From Lachnospiraceae bacterium (lineage in GTDB: Bacteria; Bacillota; Clostridia; Lachnospirales; Lachnospiraceae), in the NCBI GenBank assembly GCA_017552715.1, contig JAFZOW010000038.1, forward strand, positions 1-35,949: a stretch of 35,949 nucleotides of DNA. Reading direction: 5' to 3'. The notes beneath the pieces are model-generated. The model saw only the letters and a list, made by a program, of their open reading frames with translations, made no database searches and was not told the DNA's origin. The position numbers and the translations under genes were made by a program. Below, one piece after another: positions 33,682 through 35,949 of the stretch; positions within the stretch are counted from its first letter, which is position 1; the number at the start of each line of letters is the position of its first letter.

Positions 33682-34476
33682 TTACTTATTCTGGAAGCTT
33701 ACGACCTTCACCTTCGTGGGATCGTCCTTCTTCTTCAGGAAATTGCCCATACCGGCCTTCTGATCTTCGGTCTCGAAGCAGTCGCCGAAGAGCTTCTCCT
33801 CGATGGCCACGCCCTCGTCGATGGAAACCTGCAGGCCTTCGTTGATGGCCTTCTTGCAGTTGCGTACGGCGATGGGAGCCTGGGCTGCGATGCCGTTAGC
33901 CATCTTCAGGGCAGCATCCATAAGCTCTGCCTGAGGATATACCGCATTTACCAGACCGATGCGCAGGGCTTCGTCTGCCTTGATATTGCGGGCGGTGTAG
34001 ATCATCTGCTTGGCCATGCCTGCACCGACCAGACGAGCAAGTCTCTGGGTCCCGCCGAAGCCGGGGGTGATGCCGAGACCTACCTCGGGCTGACCGAACA
34101 TGGCATTATCGGAGCAGATGCGGATATCGCAGCTCATGCTGATCTCGCAGCCGCCGCCCAATGCAAAGCCGTTCACTGCGGCGATGACGGGGATGGGGAA
34201 CTTCTCCAGCTTCAGGAACACATCGTTGCCCTTCTTGCCGAAAGCCTCACCCTCTGCCTTGCTAAGGGTGCTCATCTCGCCGATGTCGGCGCCGGCCACA
34301 AAGCTCTTCTCTCCCGCACCGGTGAGGATCAGGCAGCGGACCGCATTCAGATCCACTCCGTCCAGAGTAGCGGAAAGCTCATCCAGCACCTGGGAATTCA
34401 GGGCATTCAGAGCCTTTTCACGGTTGATGGTGATGATACCTACCGCATCCTTTACTTCGTATAAAACAAATTCCAT
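33682..34476 (-). CDS. crt: 3-hydroxybutyryl-CoA dehydratase (crotonase)
   Basis: Dehydrates 3-hydroxybutyryl-CoA to crotonyl-CoA. The 264-aa protein has the crotonase fold: INREKALNALNSQVLDEL, the oxyanion-hole segment FVAGADIGEMS, AAVNGFALGGGCEISMSCD, and FGQPEVGLGITPGFGGTQRL with both catalytic glutamates (in GGGCE and QPE). AGGAGG lies six bases before the ATG. It is 61 bases downstream of thl, with a terminator-like hairpin between, and is followed at once by the small membrane gene. Confidence 0.97.
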   Translation of the reverse strand: MEFVLYEVKDAVGIITINREKALNALNSQVLDELSATLDGVDLNAVRCLILTGAGEKSFVAGADIGEMSTLSKAEGEAFGKKGNDVFLKLEKFPIPVIAAVNGFALGGGCEISMSCDIRICSDNAMFGQPEVGLGITPGFGGTQRLARLVGAGMAKQMIYTARNIKADEALRIGLVNAVYPQAELMDAALKMANGIAAQAPIAVRNCKKAINEGLQVSIDEGVAIEEKLFGDCFETEDQKAGMGNFLKKKDDPTKVKVVSFQNK

Positions 34477-34498
34477 ATCTTACCTCCTGTATGGTTTA

Positions 34499-34528
34499 CA
34501 TAAAGAAGGGGGAGCCTTGCACTCCCCC
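34499..34528 (-). terminator. Terminator-like hairpin between thl and crt (attenuator candidate)
   Basis: On the minus strand GGGGGAG/CTCCCCC (34528-34508, seven perfect GC-rich pairs, seven-base loop) followed by TTCTTTATG. It sits ten bases after the thl stop and before the crt ribosome binding site. As crt has no visible promoter of its own, partial termination that lowers downstream expression relative to thl is likely. Confidence 0.55.
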
Positions 34529-34537
34529 GAAAGTTCC

Positions 34538-35737
34538 TTATGCTTCTCTCTCTACAATGGTAGCACAGCCCATGCCGCCGCCGATACACAGCGTGGCCAG
34601 GCCCTTCTTTGCGCCCTTGGCTTCCATCTCATGCAGCAGGGTTACCAGGATACGTGCGCCGGATGCGCCTACCGGGTGGCCCAGTGCGATGGCACCGCCG
34701 TTGGGGTTAAGCTGCTTGTCCACATCAATGCCCAGATCCTTGCCTACGGCAACGGACTGTGCGGCAAATGCCTCGTTGGCCTCGATGATATCGAAATCTT
34801 CGATCTTGTATCCGCACTTGGCCATAGCCTTGCGGGTAGCTGCCACGGGACCGATGCCCATGACTTCGGGGCGAACGCCTGCCAGCGCGCCGGCTACGAA
34901 GGTAGCCATAGGCTTAACGCCCAGCTCCTGTGCCTTCTCTTCGCTCATCACAACGATGGCTGCGGCGCCGTCGTTGATACCGGAAGCGTTACCTGCGGTA
35001 ACAAAACCGTCCGGATTAAGGGGCTTAAGCTTCTGCAGGCCCTCGATGGTGCTGCCGGGACGGGGACCTTCATCGGTATCGAAGCTGATCATTTCTTTCT
35101 TCTTCTTTACTTCCACGGGAACGATCTCTTTCTTGAAAGCGCCGTTCTCGATGGCTGCGCAGGCCTTCAGCTGGCTCTTCAGAGCGAACTCGTCCAGCTC
35201 TTCACGGGTGAGCTTCCACTCTCTCGCGATATTATCGGCCGTTGTGATCATATGATAGTCATTGAAAGCATCCCACAGAGCATCCTTGACCATGGTATCT
35301 ACCAGACCGCCCTGGCTCTGGGAAGGCCACATCATACGATAGCCGTAACGGCCGTTGGGAATGGCAAAGGGTGCCAGAGACATATTCTCCATACCGCCGG
35401 CTACCACGATGTCCGCATCGCCTGCGGCGATCATCTGTGCAGCCATATTAACGCAGTTTAAGCCGGAGCCGCACACCACGTTCACGGTCACTGCCGGTAC
35501 CTCGATGGGCAGTCCCGCACCGATGGATGCCTGACGTGCCACGTTCTGGCCCAGACCGGCCTGGATCACGCATCCCATGTACACCTGGTCCACTTTCTCA
35601 GGTGCAACTCCCGCGCGGTTCAGTGCCTCCTTGATCACGATAGAACCCAGCTTTGCAGCCGGCGTGGTGGAAAGTCCCCCGCCCATGGTACCGATCGCGG
35701 TACGACAGGCGCCTGCTAAAACGATCTTCTTTGCCAT
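34538..35737 (-). CDS. thl: Acetyl-CoA acetyltransferase (thiolase)
   Basis: Condenses two acetyl-CoA to acetoacetyl-CoA, the entry step to butyrate. It is 399 aa. Active-site residues are seen: nucleophile Cys89 in [10 protein letters not shown], the GGMENMS stretch, His354 in [14 protein letters not shown], and Cys384 in LCIGGGMG. It is the first gene of the butyryl-CoA operon, with a promoter at 35805-35833 and a leader of about 60 nt. A GGAGG ribosome binding site precedes the ATG at 35737. Confidence 0.97.
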   Translation of the reverse strand: MAKKIVLAGACRTAIGTMGGGLSTTPAAKLGSIVIKEALNRAGVAPEKVDQVYMGCVIQAGLGQNVARQASIGAGLPIEVPAVTVNVVCGSGLNCVNMAAQMIAAGDADIVVAGGMENMSLAPFAIPNGRYGYRMMWPSQSQGGLVDTMVKDALWDAFNDYHMITTADNIAREWKLTREELDEFALKSQLKACAAIENGAFKKEIVPVEVKKKKEMISFDTDEGPRPGSTIEGLQKLKPLNPDGFVTAGNASGINDGAAAIVVMSEEKAQELGVKPMATFVAGALAGVRPEVMGIGPVAATRKAMAKCGYKIEDFDIIEANEAFAAQSVAVGKDLGIDVDKQLNPNGGAIALGHPVGASGARILVTLLHEMEAKGAKKGLATLCIGGGMGCATIVEREA

Positions 35738-35778
35738 TGTTTTTCCTCCATCACAAATAATTAAGAATAAAAAGAACT

Positions 35779-35799
35779 GCGGTCGAGAAACCCGACCGC
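35779..35799 (-). promoter_or_regulatory. 5'-terminal hairpin of the butyrate operon mRNA
   Basis: Perfect 7-bp stem GCGGTCG/CGACCGC with a seven-base loop. Its first base coincides, within a base or two, with the +1 predicted from the thl promoter. On the minus strand AGTTCTTTTTATT follows, so it could be a 5' stabilising hairpin or an early terminator. Confidence 0.6.
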
Positions 35800-35804
35800 G
35801 TTAA

Positions 35805-35833
35805 ATGATATCATATTTATCACTGTTTTGCAA
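35805..35833 (-). promoter_or_regulatory. Sigma-A promoter for the butyryl-CoA operon
   Basis: On the minus strand TTGCAA (35833-35828), a 17-base spacer ending TGA (extended -10) and TATCAT (35810-35805). Predicted +1 is near 35799. No Rex-type operator (TTGTTAA-TTAACAA) is seen around it. Confidence 0.65.
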
Positions 35834-35850
35834 CGGAAAAGAGGGCGAAT

Positions 35851-35949
35851 TTAGGGCACAAGCCCTTTCATGATCTGCGAAAAGAGGACTTCGTTTTCCC
35901 GAACGATCACGGCCAGCTCTTTCCGGGCGCGGCTCAGGCCGCTGAAGAC
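35851..35949 (-). CDS. C-terminal end of an upstream gene, possibly a UvrD/RecD-like helicase
   Basis: The minus strand is open from the window edge to a TAA at 35851, giving 32 residues. The stretch VFSGLSRARKELAVIV resembles motif VI of superfamily 1 helicases (ALSRAR followed by a hydrophobic strand), but little sequence is visible, so the family is tentative. A short GGGC/GCCC hairpin overlaps the stop codon. The gene precedes thl on the same strand, with a separate promoter between. Confidence 0.5.
   Translation of the reverse strand, partial: VFSGLSRARKELAVIVRENEVLFSQIMKGLVP

Overview
The window looks like chromosomal DNA of a butyrate-producing Clostridia bacterium, most likely Lachnospiraceae. 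The evidence is a complete acetyl-CoA-to-butyryl-CoA operon (thl, crt, hbd, bcd, etfB, etfA), a ptb-buk pair for the last two steps, strong AGGAGG-type ribosome binding sites, sigma-A promoters, an FMN-riboswitch-controlled ribU, and DUF4358, DHHW and MBOAT proteins of the kind common in that family. The DNA is fairly GC-rich, so many long antisense ORFs appear that are not genes. I see no prophage, insertion sequence, integron or CRISPR array. Apart from aroC and ribU, every gene is on the minus strand, so transcription mostly runs from high to low coordinates.

Layout, left to right. (1) 1-2939: the start of a family-2 glycosyltransferase (minus, cut by the window edge), divergent from aroC (plus), then an FMN riboswitch and ribU (plus). 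(2) 2946-7346: a five-gene minus operon (small membrane protein, SprA-like HExxH protein, DUF975 membrane protein, anchored GH25 lysozyme, SGNH lipoprotein), apparently started by a promoter whose +1 lies at the start codon. (3) 7442-13466: ptb-buk-secA-prfB, linking the energy-yielding end of butyrate fermentation with protein export and translation termination; it ends in a strong terminator. (4) 13534-18742: an envelope or polysaccharide-modification operon (GH113-like hydrolase, SGNH lipoprotein, DUF4358 lipoprotein, MBOAT acyltransferase, DHHW protein). (5) 18799-18872: tRNA-Val(GAC) with its own promoter and terminator. (6) 18993-29233: a five-gene signalling operon (M3 oligopeptidase, hybrid histidine kinase, a second hybrid kinase with a DegV lipid-binding-type domain and an HPt domain, a two-receiver response regulator, and a membrane GGDEF protein with an altered active site). 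(7) 29303-35833: the butyryl-CoA operon thl-crt-orf69-hbd-bcd-etfB-etfA, with a promoter, a hairpin at the predicted 5' end, an internal hairpin and a strong terminator. (8) 35851-35949: the last codons of an upstream, possibly helicase, gene.

How the parts fit. Butyryl-CoA made by region 7 would be converted by Ptb to butyryl phosphate and by Buk to butyrate and ATP. No butyryl-CoA:acetate CoA-transferase is seen here. Region 6 reads as a multistep phosphorelay (kinase, receiver, HPt, stand-alone receiver) next to a cyclic-di-GMP-type output protein.

The two most unusual items are the kinase-receiver-DegV-HPt fusion (21923-25420) and a pair of tandem-hairpin elements (8654-8732 and 32502-32578). 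The two elements share architecture almost base for base in length, yet their stems have entirely different sequences, as a structurally conserved, covarying element would.
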